This document shows positions 63,554-64,000 of a DNA stretch of 64,000 bases, in pieces. The stretch is taken from NCBI RefSeq assembly GCF_003671765.1, contig NZ_QPIB01000043.1:124001-188000 (forward strand), read 5' to 3'. How positions within the stretch are numbered: the first letter of the stretch is position 1; every line of letters starts with the position of its first letter. The DNA comes from Xenophilus sp. E41 (GTDB taxonomy: Bacteria; Pseudomonadota; Gammaproteobacteria; Burkholderiales; Burkholderiaceae_C). The position numbers and the translations under genes are program-made. The notes beneath the pieces were generated by a model. It had not been told where the DNA came from and did not search any database. It saw only the letters and a program-made list of their open reading frames with translations.

Positions 63554-64000
63554 TCACTTGTCGGGCCACAGGTACAGCAGCGCCACCGTCATGCTGACGT
63601 AGCGCGCGAACTTGCCGATGGCCATGTAGACCAGGCAGGGCCAGAAGGACAGCCGCAGCCAGCCCGCCACTGCACACAGCGGGTCGCCCACCACGGGCAG
63701 CCAGCTCAGCAGGCAGGCCTTGGGGCCGAGCTTCTCCAGCCACGCGAGCACGCGCATGTGGTGCTTCGAATGGGCGTACTTGTCGGCCACCTTGTGTGCG
63801 CCGTAGCCCATCCACCAGTCGACCGCGCCGCCCAGCGTGTTGCCCGCCGTCGCGACCAGGATCGCGGGCCAGAACATGTCGGGGTTGAGCTTGAGCAGGC
63901 CGAACAGCGCGGGCTCCGAGCCCAGCGGCAGCAGCGTGGCCGAGATGAAGGCGACGATGAACAGCGTCGACAGGCCGAACTGCGGCAACGCGAGAAGCGC
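63554..64000 (-). CDS. YqaA/DedA-like membrane protein, N-terminus outside window
   Basis: At least 148 residues of a VTT-domain membrane protein, with FIVAFISATLLPLGSEPALFG, ATAGNTLGGAVDWWMG, and WLPVVGDPLCAVAGWLRL typical of the YqaA group. The frame stays open to the window edge, so the true start lies beyond. Function unknown; DedA-type proteins are implicated in lipid handling. Confidence 0.85.
   Translation of the reverse strand, partial: ALLALPQFGLSTLFIVAFISATLLPLGSEPALFGLLKLNPDMFWPAILVATAGNTLGGAVDWWMGYGAHKVADKYAHSKHHMRVLAWLEKLGPKACLLSWLPVVGDPLCAVAGWLRLSFWPCLVYMAIGKFARYVSMTVALLYLWPDK

Overview
The window is a gene-dense, very GC-rich stretch of bacterial chromosome. Gene order, protein families and the dispersed repeats point to a betaproteobacterium of the Burkholderiales, most likely Comamonadaceae. 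The genus cannot be fixed from this window. No rRNA, CRISPR array, prophage or insertion sequence is visible. One tRNA (Met, CAT) is present.

Layout. 1-5.7 kb: end of the division and cell-wall cluster (ddl-ftsQ-ftsA-ftsZ-lpxC). 5.7-8.8 kb: a small catabolic island (maleylacetate reductase, Bug-type binding protein, divergent LysR regulator). 8.8-16.1 kb: a long minus-strand run (RNB exonuclease, TonB-like protein, aroE, mtgA, plsC-like, cdsA-like, ruvC). 16.1-20.9 kb: YqiA-type esterase, rodA, tldD and aroG, the last preceded by an aromatic-rich leader peptide and attenuator. 20.9-29.5 kb: cupin, mpl, TlpA-like thioredoxin, accB-accC-prmA, a zinc-ribbon protein and a PfkB kinase. 29.6-35.6 kb: a lysine/alanine-rich histone-H1-like protein, nrdB and nrdA (with tandem NrdR boxes over the promoter), and ampD. 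35.6-41.3 kb: PilS/PilR-type two-component system, PP0621-like protein, CcsA/HemX-like protein and ffh. 41.5-47.5 kb: a six-gene lipid operon resembling E. coli ynbABCD, extended with a PlsC-type acyltransferase and a small membrane protein. 47.7-53.7 kb: ruvB, a cation-efflux pump, an LpxH-like phosphoesterase, a Fur-box-preceded TonB-dependent receptor and the tRNA. 53.8-64 kb: ECF sigma/anti-sigma pair, enoyl-CoA hydratase, M61 peptidase, dsbC, a UbiH-type monooxygenase, MOSC protein, ychF, a GST and a YqaA-like protein.

Most genes are housekeeping. Four signals stand out. (i) A 24-codon leader with seven aromatic codons in eight positions precedes aroG, with a terminator and a competing antiterminator that can both be drawn from the sequence. 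(ii) One roughly 49-bp palindromic repeat lies between ddl and ftsQ and also in frame inside mpl and inside an M61 peptidase gene, read in a different frame in each protein. (iii) The ynbABCD-like lipid operon has a second, separate plsC-cdsA pair in the window whose CdsA copy has lost the visible catalytic signature. (iv) An eight-copy intergenic repeat family with two hairpins is spread over the window.

All calls come from reading sequence and translations. Family names rest on motif recognition, and no database search was run.
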